Shown here piece by piece: positions 1 to 8,124 of a DNA stretch of 45,047 nt. The notes beneath the pieces are model-generated. The model had not been told where the DNA came from. It searched no databases and saw only the letters and a program-made list of their open reading frames with translations. Each line of letters begins with the position of its first letter. The stretch's first letter is position 1. The position numbers and the translations under genes are program-made. The stretch is from IMG/VR virus record IMGVR_UViG_3300020202_000111, positions 1-45,047 of that record. One strand, given 5' to 3'. Origin of the DNA: a virus.

Positions 1-601
1 ATAAGCCGACGCTGTTGAAGCCGGGCGCGGAAGTACTGAGCACCGCCTTCATGCTGTACCCCGACTTCGAAACCCTGAACGAGCCGAATCTGGAAACCCT
101 GTTCAGCGGCTTGACCGAGCCGGGCAAAGTGCCGTTCTTCCAGTACCGCTATCGCTGTGTCCTCAAGAGCCGCGACGGGCGCTTTACGGTCGGTACGGGC
201 ATCGGCTCGTGCTCCTCATGGGAAAAGAAGTACCGTTATCGCAATGCCGAGCGCGTCTGCCCCAACTGCGGCAAGAACGCGATCATCAAAGGCAAGGCAG
301 AGTACGGCGGCGGCTGGCTGTGCTTTGAGAAAAAGGGCGGCTGTAAGGCCAAGTTCAATGACGGTGATACCCGCATCGAAGGGCAGCAGGCGGGGCAGGT
401 AGATAACCCCGATATTGCCGAGGTCATCAACACGATAGACAAGATGGCTCAGAAGCGCGCCCTGATTGCCGCGACACTGGTGGCGGTTGGTGCTTCGGAT
501 TTCTTCACGCAGGACGTGGAAGACCTGCCCGAGTTTTCCGCCGATTACCGCCCCGCGCCTCAGTATGCCGAGGAGGGTGTGGTAATCCGCGAAAACGGGG
601 C
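1..601. repeat. Left copy of imperfect terminal repeat
   Basis: This stretch matches 44423-45023 with no gaps and 18 substitutions (about 97% identity). Sixteen substitutions fall at third codon positions of the shared gene. The exceptions, at 298 and 300, change two neighbouring residues (AE to EQ). Similarity is lost from 602 on, within a linker. It is best read as the same locus from two strains at the ends of a circular assembly. Confidence 0.85.
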
Positions 602-1022
602 GTCTAGCGCACCACAGAACGCGCCAGAGGCACACTGGACCGAAACACAGGACTGGAAGACGTTCTGGACATGGGTCAAGAACAAGCTGAACCTCACCGA
701 GGCTGAGGCACACGCCGCCCTCGGTGTTGAGACGGTCAAGGATTACCCCGGCGATAAGAAGTCGGCACAGGAAAAGCTAGAGGCGGCGGCACAGGCAAAG
801 GCCAGCGCAGGGCGAGGCCCATCCCGGTTTATCTGGGACGAGATTACCGTAGCCCGCTTCTGGGAACTGGCAGAGCAGGCCGGGTTCGGCGTCAAGGGCA
901 CGCTGGAATTGTTCGACGCGGTGAGCACCGAGGAACTGTACCTCAAGGTCACACCCGCCGATGCGTGGGGCACACTGGAGCCGTACATCGACGCGCCCGC
1001 CGCTGAGAAGCCCGCCGCCTGA
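1..1022 (+). CDS. Zinc-ribbon phage protein, possible recombination or ssDNA-annealing role (5' end cut by window edge)
   Basis: The reading frame is open from base 3. Its missing first 52 residues are found at 44269-44424, so on a closed circle the protein is about 391 aa. Visible features are a conserved motif around KPTLLKPGAE at the left edge, a zinc ribbon beginning CPNC with two later cysteines (WLC and GGC), and an alpha-helical stretch ending KRALIAATL and FFTQDVED. The C-terminal third is a variable linker plus a small helical domain. I know this arrangement from many phage hypothetical proteins beside recombination genes. The KRAL helix is reminiscent of Rad52/ERF-type annealing proteins, but that is inference. 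RecU, encoded at 5698, gives a consistent context. The TTG at 15 is internal, not a true start. Confidence 0.75.
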   Translation, partial: KPTLLKPGAEVLSTAFMLYPDFETLNEPNLETLFSGLTEPGKVPFFQYRYRCVLKSRDGRFTVGTGIGSCSSWEKKYRYRNAERVCPNCGKNAIIKGKAEYGGGWLCFEKKGGCKAKFNDGDTRIEGQQAGQVDNPDIAEVINTIDKMAQKRALIAATLVAVGASDFFTQDVEDLPEFSADYRPAPQYAEEGVVIRENGASSAPQNAPEAHWTETQDWKTFWTWVKNKLNLTEAEAHAALGVETVKDYPGDKKSAQEKLEAAAQAKASAGRGPSRFIWDEITVARFWELAEQAGFGVKGTLELFDAVSTEELYLKVTPADAWGTLEPYIDAPAAEKPAA

Positions 1023-1038
1023 CCCCACCGACGATAGC

Positions 1039-1068
1039 GCCCGGCGCTGTGGAGACGCAGTGCCGGGC
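1039..1068. other. Intergenic stem-loop without T-tract
   Basis: An 11-bp stem with one G.T pair joins 1039-1049 to 1058-1068 around an 8-base loop. It sits just after the stop at 1022 and before the ribosome binding site of the gene at 1082. No T-run follows, so mRNA processing or stabilisation is as likely as termination. Confidence 0.5.
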
Positions 1069-1081
1069 TATGGAGTGATGA

Positions 1082-1534
1082 ATGATGGGACAGCTTGAAT
1101 ACAACCAATCTTTGCGCGCCCCTGACCCCGAATGGGAAGAGGAAGTCCCTGCGAAACCGGGACGCAAGTATCGCGAGTTTCGTATTGCCGCCGGAATCAA
1201 TGTAAGCAGCACCGGGCACTGGTGGCTTACCGTGAGTATGAGTGTGTGGAACCGCTCTGGTTATCGTGTCGGCTACGAGCGCGGTACATGGGGACCGGGT
1301 TTTGATTTTCTCTACGACCGGGATCGTGAATTGCAACTGCCCAGGTACGCCATTGCCGCCATTGAGTGTGCGCTTCTGGACCTGCTCAAGAGCGGACACG
1401 CAGCGTTTTATGAATACAACCAGGACAAGGTGAAGCGCTATGAAAACCTGCGTTACATCACCGAGGACGACAAGGTCTGGATGATTGGCGTTCTGGAAAA
1501 GAACTGTCCAAAGGACGCCGCCAATGACCACTAA
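1082..1534 (+). CDS. Hypothetical protein, 150 aa
   Basis: I do not recognise a family. The protein is soluble and rich in aromatic and charged residues, with no membrane segment and no cysteine-based zinc motif. A GGAG precedes the first ATG at 1082; a second ATG follows immediately at 1085. It starts a tightly overlapping run of five genes to 2723, so it belongs to the early operon. The next start (1524) lies inside its last codons. Confidence 0.7.
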   Translation: MMGQLEYNQSLRAPDPEWEEEVPAKPGRKYREFRIAAGINVSSTGHWWLTVSMSVWNRSGYRVGYERGTWGPGFDFLYDRDRELQLPRYAIAAIECALLDLLKSGHAAFYEYNQDKVKRYENLRYITEDDKVWMIGVLEKNCPKDAANDH

Positions 1535-1733
1535 CCCCGCTGACGGTCATTTGACCGCCGAAGAAATGGACGGCGTACCACTGCGCCGCTTCCTGCTCGG
1601 CAATCTGCGGATCGCGGTGCAGGCTGACAACGCCGTGTGGATCGCGCGCCTCAAGCGCATCGGTGCGGCGGAAGTGAACGAGCGTATTTACGGACTGGCG
1701 GATGCGCTGCGCGTTGATGGGAGGTCGGAGTGA
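1524..1733 (+). CDS. Small hypothetical protein, 69 aa
   Basis: The chosen ATG at 1524 overlaps the previous gene by 11 bases. An upstream ATG at 1485 would lie deep inside that gene and is less likely. The product is mostly helical, with repeated Leu, Arg and Ala, and no known motif. Its stop overlaps the next GTG start as GTGA. Role unknown; probably an early accessory protein. Confidence 0.65.
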   Translation: MTTNPADGHLTAEEMDGVPLRRFLLGNLRIAVQADNAVWIARLKRIGAAEVNERIYGLADALRVDGRSE

Positions 1734-1987
1734 GTGAGAAGCGCAAACTGATCGTCAATGCCTTCGAAGACATTGACGGGTTTCACTACGGGGTGAACGA
1801 GCGCAATGAGCACGGTGGACTCAACATCCTGTACCACACATCTCGCATTGTTTTTGTTGAGGGCGCGCGTGAAGCCGTACGCGACTCTGTAGTTTGGGAG
1901 TGCGATTGTATAGCAAAGCTACTCGAGTCTCTGGGCGCTGAAGTTGTGCGCCGCGACAGGCTTACAGCGCAGGAGCCCCGCCCATGA
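1730..1987 (+). CDS. Small hypothetical protein, 85 aa
   Basis: It starts with GTG in a GTGA overlap with the previous stop, a sign of translational coupling. The product is soluble and acidic, with a beta-like N-terminal half (FHYGVNERNEHGG) and a helical C-terminal half. No family recognised. The stop at 1985-1987 overlaps the start of a tiny membrane protein. Confidence 0.65.
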   Translation: MSEKRKLIVNAFEDIDGFHYGVNERNEHGGLNILYHTSRIVFVEGAREAVRDSVVWECDCIAKLLESLGAEVVRRDRLTAQEPRP

Positions 1988-2082
1988 GCACCGCTATCGC
2001 CGTAGGGCTGCTGATGCTGGTGTTTGCCGGGCTGGTATGGATTCTCATCGGGGCGGTGACGGGATGGACGTGGCTGATATGA
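1984..2082 (+). CDS. Tiny single-span membrane protein, 32 aa
   Basis: The ATG at 1984 overlaps the previous stop as ATGA, and the TGA at 2080-2082 overlaps the next start the same way. Almost the whole peptide is one hydrophobic helix (LLMLVFAGLVWILIGAV). Double coupling supports real translation. Its first codons share a 15-base direct repeat (1989-2003) with the start of the next gene (2087-2101), so it may have arisen by local duplication. Function unknown. Confidence 0.5.
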   Translation: MSTAIAVGLLMLVFAGLVWILIGAVTGWTWLI

Positions 2083-2723
2083 GTGACACCGCTATCGCCG
2101 TCAGACCGTCCGTATCGATGGCAACGCCTGAATACGTACTGGACAGGCTGGCGCTTATTGATCAGGCACTGGGCGAAACTGAAGACATCGCGGCGGCACT
2201 GCACTTACGCGAGGTCGCCGAAGCGCTGCGCTTCATGACCCGCAAAGCCGATCTGGCGCGTGATATTCAGAATGCCGCCGCAAAGTGCCGTATCGATGCC
2301 GAGCGCCGCTTAGGTGAGCTGCTTAAGGATATGCCCAAACACCCCGGCGGGAGACCGCCGGGAAACCCCTTACACGATGAAAGGGGTTTCGAGGAAGACG
2401 GGCCAGCAACCTACGAAGACATCGGCATTGACTATGGGCAGGCACACCGCTGGCAAACCGTCGCCAGCCTGCCCACCGAGGCTTATAACGAGTTTGTGCA
2501 GGAGATAGTCGAGGAAGATCGCGAACTTACCAGCGCGGCGGTCTATCGCTACAGCCGCAACTGGCTGCACAAGCATGCAAACGGGCAGAGGCCGGAGAAG
2601 TTAGGCGTGGTGCTATTTAATGAAGCGGGGATAGGGTGGGATACGCTTCGGAAGTTGCGCGGACTCTGGCGTGAACTCCTGAAGCGCAACATCCGGATCA
2701 CCGTGCGAGAGGTAATCGACTAA
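2079..2723 (+). CDS. Phage HTH-like DNA-associated protein, 214 aa
   Basis: The order is an N-terminal helical region (to about residue 60), a segment with AAKCRIDAERRLGELLK, a Gly/Pro-rich linker (about 88-105) and an HTH-like segment (YEDIGIDYGQAHRWQTVASLP). This resembles a widespread phage and mobile-element family in which EAKRRLGELL is followed by KTQSSRWQ. Those proteins are usually annotated as DNA-binding, without known function. ATG 2079 is chosen for its ATGA overlap; earlier in-frame codons lie in the previous genes. The linker is encoded by two back-to-back hairpins (2343-2390). Confidence 0.65.
   Translation: MSDTAIAVRPSVSMATPEYVLDRLALIDQALGETEDIAAALHLREVAEALRFMTRKADLARDIQNAAAKCRIDAERRLGELLKDMPKHPGGRPPGNPLHDERGFEEDGPATYEDIGIDYGQAHRWQTVASLPTEAYNEFVQEIVEEDRELTSAAVYRYSRNWLHKHANGQRPEKLGVVLFNEAGIGWDTLRKLRGLWRELLKRNIRITVREVID
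2343..2390. repeat. Two adjoining hairpins inside a coding linker
   Basis: Hairpin one pairs 2343-2350 with 2355-2362 (8 bp, loop gaga). Hairpin two pairs 2362-2371 with 2381-2390 (10 bp, 9-base loop). They abut within the reading frame of the HTH-like protein and encode only its linker, as an inserted palindromic element would. Confidence 0.7.
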
Positions 2724-2753
2724 AGCGGGCAACCGCGCCGGGAGTAATGGGAA

Positions 2754-3392
2754 ATGGCATCAAGCTGGTCACGCACTATTAATGGCTTTCGTATATATAT
2801 GCATCTCTGGGTTGGCGGTGAAGTCGCGTTCGATTGCGCCGACGCCGACTTCGATAACCCATTGTTTGTTGACGCGCTCAAGCAGGCCGTAGCGATGTAT
2901 CCATATGGGGCAGCGACAGCACGATTATGGCACGAATCAACGCACCGCATTGAGCATAGTTCAATAGACAAGAAGCACGAGTTGATGAAGTTAGTTGAGA
3001 TGATGAAGGAAGGAATACGGCTTGGTTATATAGACGAGTCTGATCAACCAACTGAAATCCTTAACGCCCTCAATGGAATCTTTCCAGAAAAAGACATATC
3101 AAAGCGCACCATTGACCTCTCAGGCTTTGTTTACGTACTCAGGGCCGAGTCGGGGCACTACAAGATTGGTCGTACTAAATCACCAGATAGCCGCATGAAG
3201 ACATTTTCGGTGAAGTTGCCGTTTCGCGTGGAATACGAATTGTTGATCAGGTCTGACAACTGCCGAGAACTTGAAAAAGGTTTACACGCGCGCTTCTCAG
3301 ACAGACGCGTTGATGGCGAATGGTTTGCACTCTCACCGGAAGACATCGAAGCATTGAAACAGGAATACGGGAACATCCCCGCAACGGAGTAA
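2754..3392 (+). CDS. GIY-YIG superfamily (T5orf172/MUG113-like) nuclease-domain protein, 212 aa
   Basis: Residues from about 122 to 200 match the T5orf172/MUG113 branch of the GIY-YIG nuclease fold. FVYVLRAE opens the domain, YKIGRTKSPDSRM follows, and the end carries the typical ELEKGLHARFSDRRVDGEWF. The N-terminal 120 residues are unrecognised and mostly helical. Such proteins are common phage accessory genes, and their DNA cleavage activity is often unproven. Start 2754 has a GGGAG about nine bases upstream. It lies immediately ahead of the replication initiator. Confidence 0.8.
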   Translation: MASSWSRTINGFRIYMHLWVGGEVAFDCADADFDNPLFVDALKQAVAMYPYGAATARLWHESTHRIEHSSIDKKHELMKLVEMMKEGIRLGYIDESDQPTEILNALNGIFPEKDISKRTIDLSGFVYVLRAESGHYKIGRTKSPDSRMKTFSVKLPFRVEYELLIRSDNCRELEKGLHARFSDRRVDGEWFALSPEDIEALKQEYGNIPATE

Positions 3393-3397
3393 CGGTA

Positions 3398-4552
3398 ATG
3401 GCAGTTCAAGCAATCGGGCGTGTGCTCGATCATTCAAAACAACAGGGGTCTGACAGGCTGACACTCGTGGTGATTGCAAACAACTGCAATCGTGAGGGCG
3501 TGGCATGGGCAGGCATGGCAACGATGGCGGAAGCGATGGGCGGCATTTCGCGCCGGGCGATGATCACGCGCATTCAGGCACTCGCAATGACAACCGAACT
3601 CATGGTGTTTCCTCGTTCGCACGGAAGCCACCATTACATCCCGACGGTTAACATGCCGCTGTCTGAGCTTCGCAAAGCGCTGAAATGGCTGGCAAAGGAA
3701 CGCAAAACAACCATCCATGAGTTGATTGTCCTGCGCCGCCAGTATGCCAGAGATGCCCGCGTTGCCATCGAAAAAGCGAAGGAAGCGGCCCGCCAGCGCA
3801 AGGCATCGGGTGTGAAGTCAGGTGTGAAGCCCACTTCACAGGGGGTGATAAGCCCACTTCACACGATCCGTAAAGAACCGGAAGAACCAACTACTGAAAT
3901 TCCTAACGGAATTTCCCGCGCTGTCGCAGCGGAGCCCCTCAAATGGCAGGAGCGCGTGCGGTTGATGGGCGAGGCCTTATGCAAAGGCGCTCATCTGGAT
4001 TTCGCCATTCACCGGAATCGCAAGCGCTCTTATCAGGTGGCGGCCTCACTGTTGAAAGCAGACTACAACCCGGAGGATGTGCCGCGTTTTAGCAAGCTGT
4101 GGTTTGAGAGAGAGTTTCCGGGCGGCAAGAGAGATCGCCAGCCGCCGAGTCTGGACAGTATCGAAAAGTACATCGGATGGGTCAGGGAGCAGCCCGCAGT
4201 GCCGCCAGTGAAACAATACGACACACCCGAAGCGGACTACACCCCGCCTATCCCGTTCCCGGAGAAGATTATGACACCCGAAGAAATCCAGGCGAAAGCC
4301 GACCGCGAGTTGTGGGAATCCGTGTACCGTGCCCTCAAAGGGCAGATGCCCGCCGGGGCGTTTGCGCCCGTCAATTCGGCGCGATTCATCGAGCGCCAGG
4401 GCGACATGTATATCTTCGAGGTAAGCAACGCTCAGGACTACGAGAAGCTGTGCAGCTTCCATCGCCGGAAGTTTGCCGACAATTTCGAGGTACTGGCGGG
4501 CCGTGACATCGAGGTCGTGTTCACACTGGCAGACGTGAAGGCGGCGGCATGA
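3398..4552 (+). CDS. Replication initiator-like protein, 384 aa (HTH plus DnaA-N-like domain)
   Basis: Residues about 10-90 form a winged-HTH of the phage replication O/HTH_36 type ([19 protein letters not shown]). A basic helix follows (about 105-140), then a repeat-rich linker. The last 85 residues (from about 298) resemble the DnaA N-terminal domain, with [23 protein letters not shown] and DIEVVFTL, which in DnaA contacts the replicative helicase. The protein probably binds the phage origin and recruits the host helicase. ATG 3398 is chosen because the upstream in-frame ATG lies in the previous gene. Iteron-like repeats sit in its own linker. Its stop overlaps the methyltransferase start as ATGA. 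Confidence 0.75.
   Translation: MAVQAIGRVLDHSKQQGSDRLTLVVIANNCNREGVAWAGMATMAEAMGGISRRAMITRIQALAMTTELMVFPRSHGSHHYIPTVNMPLSELRKALKWLAKERKTTIHELIVLRRQYARDARVAIEKAKEAARQRKASGVKSGVKPTSQGVISPLHTIRKEPEEPTTEIPNGISRAVAAEPLKWQERVRLMGEALCKGAHLDFAIHRNRKRSYQVAASLLKADYNPEDVPRFSKLWFEREFPGGKRDRQPPSLDSIEKYIGWVREQPAVPPVKQYDTPEADYTPPIPFPEKIMTPEEIQAKADRELWESVYRALKGQMPAGAFAPVNSARFIERQGDMYIFEVSNAQDYEKLCSFHRRKFADNFEVLAGRDIEVVFTLADVKAAA
3810..3915. other. Candidate replication origin inside the initiator gene
   Basis: Four copies of the octamer GTGTGAAG or its complement lie at 3810-3817, 3822-3829, 3834-3841 (one mismatch) and 3857-3864. The last two sit in a perfect 14-bp direct repeat aagcccacttcaca (3827-3840, 3850-3863). 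An A/T-richer stretch with the perfect palindrome gaaattcc/ggaatttc (3896-3903, 3908-3915) follows. An initiator binding iterons within its own gene next to an easily melted stretch is the lambda O/ori arrangement. Confidence 0.5.
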
Positions 4553-5334
4553 CCTACGTGAAACACACGCCGCGAGGGTTGGCGGCATACAGGCCGACGG
4601 GGAAGGGGAAGCGCGTCGAAGTGCCAGCGATGGACACTGTACATCACTGCAGCGCCCTGACACTGCTGCGGCGGTTACCCGATGCCTCAATAGGCCTTAT
4701 CGCCACCGACCCGCCGTATGGTATCGGGTATAAGGCTTCATGGAAGACGACCAACAGCCGCAAGCAAGCCCGCCGCGCCGCTGAAACATTCGGCAAGGAT
4801 GTGTTTCAAGATGACTGGATTCCTGATGCCTTCCGTGTTCTGAAGCATGGCGCTGCGCTCTACCTATTCACACGATGGGACGTTATTCACCAATGGAAAA
4901 TCGCGCTAGAGAAAGCGGGCTTTGATGTGGTGCAGTGCGTCGTTTGGGACAAGCTAAATTGGGGCTCTGGCGATCTTCGCTACTTCGGATCGCAAACTGA
5001 ATATGTCCTGTTTTGCGTGAAGGGCGAGCACAGGCTGCGATGGGATAAGCGGCAAGGAAACATGTGGCGCTTAACCAAGCTGGATGTCATCAACCACGAA
5101 GGGAACGAAGACAACCCGACACAGAAGCCTGAGCGACTGATGCGCCGAATCATCGAACTGAGCAGCGACCCCGGCGATACGGTGCTGGATTGCTTCTGCG
5201 GAAGCGGTACAACAGGCGCTGCGGCGCGGGCATTGGGGCGGCGCTATATCCTGTGTGACCGGGATGAGTACCAGCATCGGATCGCAACCGAGCGCCTGAG
5301 CAAGCCGTTCGCGGTGAGCATGTTCGCCGCCTGA
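4549..5334 (+). CDS. DNA adenine or cytosine-N4 methyltransferase, beta class, 261 aa
   Basis: Catalytic motif IV is DPPYGIG near residue 54. The AdoMet-binding motif I is FCGSGTTG near residue 214, preceded by NPTQKP. The order IV then I defines the beta class of amino-methyltransferases (N6-adenine or N4-cytosine). No restriction partner is adjacent, so it is probably an orphan enzyme protecting phage DNA or influencing regulation. The start overlaps the initiator stop as ATGA. An alternative ATG at 4630 would remove a non-conserved basic N-terminus. Confidence 0.9.
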   Translation: MTYVKHTPRGLAAYRPTGKGKRVEVPAMDTVHHCSALTLLRRLPDASIGLIATDPPYGIGYKASWKTTNSRKQARRAAETFGKDVFQDDWIPDAFRVLKHGAALYLFTRWDVIHQWKIALEKAGFDVVQCVVWDKLNWGSGDLRYFGSQTEYVLFCVKGEHRLRWDKRQGNMWRLTKLDVINHEGNEDNPTQKPERLMRRIIELSSDPGDTVLDCFCGSGTTGAAARALGRRYILCDRDEYQHRIATERLSKPFAVSMFAA

Positions 5335-5340
5335 ACAACG

Positions 5341-5373
5341 CCCGGCGGCGGCATTCCAGTACGCGCCGCCGGG
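5341..5373. other. Intergenic GC-rich stem-loop without T-tract
   Basis: A perfect 10-bp stem (5341-5350 with 5364-5373) encloses a 13-base loop between the methyltransferase and the next start at 5402. It is followed by G-rich rather than T-rich sequence, so it is a weak terminator at most. Confidence 0.55.
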
Positions 5374-5401
5374 GGGCTGCAACTGACATGGAGATTGTAC
5401 G

Positions 5402-5698
5402 ATGATGCAACAGCAAAAGCCACCGCTGAGTACAAACCGGACGTACTATATTGGTAGATGGTCGGTCATTCCGCACGAACCCCTGAGCCGGGATAACGTC
5501 ATGGGTAAATGGCTGGTAGACATCAAGTATTCACCCCGCGCCGCTGGCGTGCTTCAGGTGATTGATCACCGCGTTCTGACGACCGCGCCGGGTCCGCTCA
5601 CGCTCATGCAGGCGGTGGCGTTGTTTGGAGTGCGGACCACGCGCCGGATCGTCGTCAAGCGCAACCCGGGACAGATGAGTTTAGGACTGGCGGCATAA
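5402..5698 (+). CDS. Hypothetical protein, 98 aa
   Basis: Not recognised. The product is small and basic with a C-terminal helix-rich half (LMQAVALFGVRTTRRIVVKR). It has two possible starts, ATG at 5402 and 5405, behind a GGAG. Its stop TAA shares a base with the RecU start (TAATG), so the two are probably translationally coupled and it may be a recombination accessory protein (inference). Confidence 0.6.
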   Translation: MMQQQKPPLSTNRTYYIGRWSVIPHEPLSRDNVMGKWLVDIKYSPRAAGVLQVIDHRVLTTAPGPLTLMQAVALFGVRTTRRIVVKRNPGQMSLGLAA

Positions 5699-6183
5699 TG
5701 GCATTACCACAACAAAAAGGCGCGGCGCTGGAAGAACTGCTGGAATGGAAACACAACGCATACAGAGCCAACAATCAGGCGGTCGTGTGGTTCAACGGCA
5801 CAAAAGCATCGGTGCGCGGCGGGCGGGTCATCATGGAGCAGAGCAGGCCGGATTTTGAAGGGGTGCTCAGGGGCGGTCGTCACGTCGCTTTCGATGCGAA
5901 ACACGTCATGGTCCCGGAATACCGCCATGACCGCCGCCGGGCGCATCAGTTACGCGATCTATGGGAAGTGCACGAAGCGGGCGGCGTGGCCTTCCTGCTG
6001 GTGAGCGTCCGGCTGGACGACTTCTATCTGCTGTGGCCCGCTTACGAATGGCGGGATGATAAGCCGTATCACGTTCACCTCGACGCGCTGGCAAGCTGGG
6101 AAGGGGCGCGGGTGCCGGTAGCAGGCGGGTATGGGCTGCCGGACTGGTTAGAGATTGTGCGCAAAGAGCGCCGGGAGGCATGA
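5698..6183 (+). CDS. recU: RecU-like Holliday junction resolvase, 161 aa
   Basis: The core RPDFEGVLRGGRHVAFDAKH (about residues 50-69) is the RecU nuclease motif, with acidic metal ligands and the catalytic lysine. The glutamate usual in bacterial RecU (FEAK) is an aspartate here (FDAK). HQLRDLWEVHEAGGVAFLLV then matches the family's conserved helix and strand. The enzyme should cut four-way junctions, resolving recombination or replication intermediates before packaging. Length fits phage RecU proteins. Start at 5698 by TAATG coupling; the stop overlaps the next gene as ATGA. Confidence 0.8.
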   Translation: MALPQQKGAALEELLEWKHNAYRANNQAVVWFNGTKASVRGGRVIMEQSRPDFEGVLRGGRHVAFDAKHVMVPEYRHDRRRAHQLRDLWEVHEAGGVAFLLVSVRLDDFYLLWPAYEWRDDKPYHVHLDALASWEGARVPVAGGYGLPDWLEIVRKERREA

Positions 6184-6485
6184 TGGATAGCGATTACACC
6201 GAAGGAACACATAGCAACTACAGCACATTGGAGTCGTACTCATGGAATGTGCAGACGGGCGAGATTAAGCGTCTATCGCCCATCGTTCGCGGCGGTATGG
6301 GCTGCATGGGCGGCGTGGCGATGCTGCTGCCCCTGGCGGCGGGCGCGGTGCTCACCGCACTAATCTTCATCGTATCGGTGATTGCCGAGCCGCGCTTGTG
6401 GCTGGCGTATATCGGGCTCGGCGGGCTGTGGCTGTGGCGGCATAGGCTTGCCGTAACAGGCTACTCGCGCGGGCGGCGGCGGTAA
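6180..6485 (+). CDS. Small membrane protein, 101 aa
   Basis: After a polar N-terminus of about 40 residues come two hydrophobic stretches: a long one (GVAMLLPLAAGAVLTALIFIVSVIA) and a shorter one (LAYIGLGGLWLW). The C-terminus is arginine-rich. It is predicted to lie in the inner membrane. It overlaps the recU stop (ATGA). No family recognised; its place in an early recombination operon makes holin function unlikely. Confidence 0.6.
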   Translation: MMDSDYTEGTHSNYSTLESYSWNVQTGEIKRLSPIVRGGMGCMGGVAMLLPLAAGAVLTALIFIVSVIAEPRLWLAYIGLGGLWLWRHRLAVTGYSRGRRR

Positions 6486-6500
6486 CGAGGAACTTTTATC

Positions 6501-7616
6501 ATGAAAATGCCGGGGCGTATGACGCCCGCCGAGCTTCTGAAACAGTGGGAAGCGGCGGGCATGCCGAGCACCGAGACAATCGCTCAGGCAGCTAACATTA
6601 CCAAAGCGCAGGCGGTTCACTGGCTGCGGGCGGCTATCGGTCAGGACATTACTGACTACCGCCGCAATCGCCGGATTTCCGCCTTACAGGAGGTTACGCG
6701 CCCCACCGTGGACACACCGCCGAGCGCCCTGGCCTTACAACAGTTAGGCGAGGCGGGGCAGGCGGCGCTGGCGGCGCGGCTGGCAGAACTGCGCAGTCTC
6801 AACCGGTGGGGTCGATTCGCAAAGGTGACGGACTTCCACCTGCCCTATCAGGATAACGCGGCGGTGGAGCTGACGGCGCGCATCCTGGAGGACTACCAGC
6901 CGGATCTGCGTACTGCCTGGTCTGACGGCTTCGAGTTTAAGCCGCTGGGCAAGTGGGAAAACAACGACCAGATTTTCAAACGGGTCTGGGACTCTGACCC
7001 TCAGAACATCCTGAACGCACACGGTAGTCTGGAGGCGGTGCTGCGGGATGCTGTGCCAAAGGCGCTGGCCTTCATCGAACCGGGCAACCATGACGAGCGC
7101 ATGTACCGCTACCTGCGGCAAAACGCCCCGATGTTTGCCGACTTTACGCTGTTTCACATGATGCGGGAGTTCACGAATCACGGCGTGGTATGGCTCGGCG
7201 AGGGAATAGTGGACGTGCATCTATCGCCGGGGTTTGTCACGCTGCACGGGCATTATGCCACCAAGCAGCGGGCCACAACGGCGATGAACCACGCCTTTGA
7301 CTATGGCTATCAACGTTCTACCTGCGCCGGACATGTGCACGCTTTTGGCAGCTTCATCCTGCGGGGTGCGGACTTCGATGTATTCAACTACACGGTGGGC
7401 TGCCATGCGGAATTGCAGCCGCCGTACAGTCCTTATCGCCAGAACTGGCAGCAGGGGATCGGACTGTGTGACTTTGACCCGAATGGGCGGGCGCTGAATT
7501 TCTACCAGATCGCCTATCACCGTATCGGGTCCTATCTGGTGGCATACTGGGCGGGCAAGCGCTATCAGGCGAAAACCAGTGAACTTACTGTGAGCGTGCC
7601 CGCACTGGCAGCATAA
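6501..7616 (+). CDS. Metallophosphoesterase (calcineurin-like) with N-terminal HTH, 371 aa
   Basis: The N-terminal 60 residues look like an HTH (TIAQAANITKAQAVHWLRAAI). From about residue 107 the calcineurin-like fold shows its metal motifs: DFHLPY (D and H ligands), SDGFEF (in place of the usual GDxxD), GNHDER near 194, LHGHY near 247 and GHVHAFG near 277. The family hydrolyses phosphomono- or diesters; phage members often act on DNA ends or nucleotides, and the substrate here is unknown. An N-terminal DNA-binding part suggests a DNA substrate. A GAGGA lies upstream of the ATG at 6501. Confidence 0.8.
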   Translation: MKMPGRMTPAELLKQWEAAGMPSTETIAQAANITKAQAVHWLRAAIGQDITDYRRNRRISALQEVTRPTVDTPPSALALQQLGEAGQAALAARLAELRSLNRWGRFAKVTDFHLPYQDNAAVELTARILEDYQPDLRTAWSDGFEFKPLGKWENNDQIFKRVWDSDPQNILNAHGSLEAVLRDAVPKALAFIEPGNHDERMYRYLRQNAPMFADFTLFHMMREFTNHGVVWLGEGIVDVHLSPGFVTLHGHYATKQRATTAMNHAFDYGYQRSTCAGHVHAFGSFILRGADFDVFNYTVGCHAELQPPYSPYRQNWQQGIGLCDFDPNGRALNFYQIAYHRIGSYLVAYWAGKRYQAKTSELTVSVPALAA

Positions 7617-7628
7617 CAGGAGATAACG

Positions 7629-8102
7629 ATGGCTGTGGCTTATCTACCAACAGACGACATTGGCTATGTACCGATGGCAACCCACATGGCGGCAATCGGC
7701 GCGCTGGGCAATCAGCACCGACGGGACGCAGAAGCGATAGAGGCGCTGCAAGAGACCGCCCGCGCGTTTCAGTTGGAGCGCACGGAGTTACAGGCACAGT
7801 TGCAGGAAGCGGAAGCAAACGCGGCGGTTGCCCTGAAGATGCTGAGTGAGGCGAGGCAGTTGGTACGCCGATCCTTGCCTCTGTTGAACGCTGCGCCCGG
7901 CTTCAAAGACGAGATACGCGCCTGGCTTGACGGCACAGCCACCCCCGCCGCCCCCGATGACCGCCAGCGGCTCGGCGATAACGTCGCGTACTGGTTACAG
8001 GTGGTACTGGGCGGGGTGCAGCTTGATGTGGGTAAGCGGCGGCATGCCGAGCGGGCGCTGCGTGAGTGGATGGGCGGGGATGAGTCAACTTCCACATCTT
8101 AG
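7629..8102 (+). CDS. Coiled-coil hypothetical protein, 157 aa
   Basis: Residues about 30-80 form a long amphipathic helix rich in Glu, Gln, Leu and Ala (ALQETARAFQLERTELQAQL), a likely coiled coil. A short Pro/Ala linker separates it from a C-terminal helical domain (NVAYWLQVVLGGVQLDVGKRR). An AGGAG precedes ATG 7629. No family recognised. Confidence 0.65.
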   Translation: MAVAYLPTDDIGYVPMATHMAAIGALGNQHRRDAEAIEALQETARAFQLERTELQAQLQEAEANAAVALKMLSEARQLVRRSLPLLNAAPGFKDEIRAWLDGTATPAAPDDRQRLGDNVAYWLQVVLGGVQLDVGKRRHAERALREWMGGDESTSTS

Positions 8103-8124
8103 ACGATCATTTTAGGAGCGAACC

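Noticed and set aside
1-601. An exact direct terminal repeat of the virion genome
   Set aside because: The copies differ at 18 positions and both ends lie inside one gene, which a physical terminal repeat would not explain.
743-1531. A 262-codon open frame on the minus strand across two early genes
   Set aside because: It crosses the stem-loop and two plus-strand genes, with low-complexity translation and no start signal.
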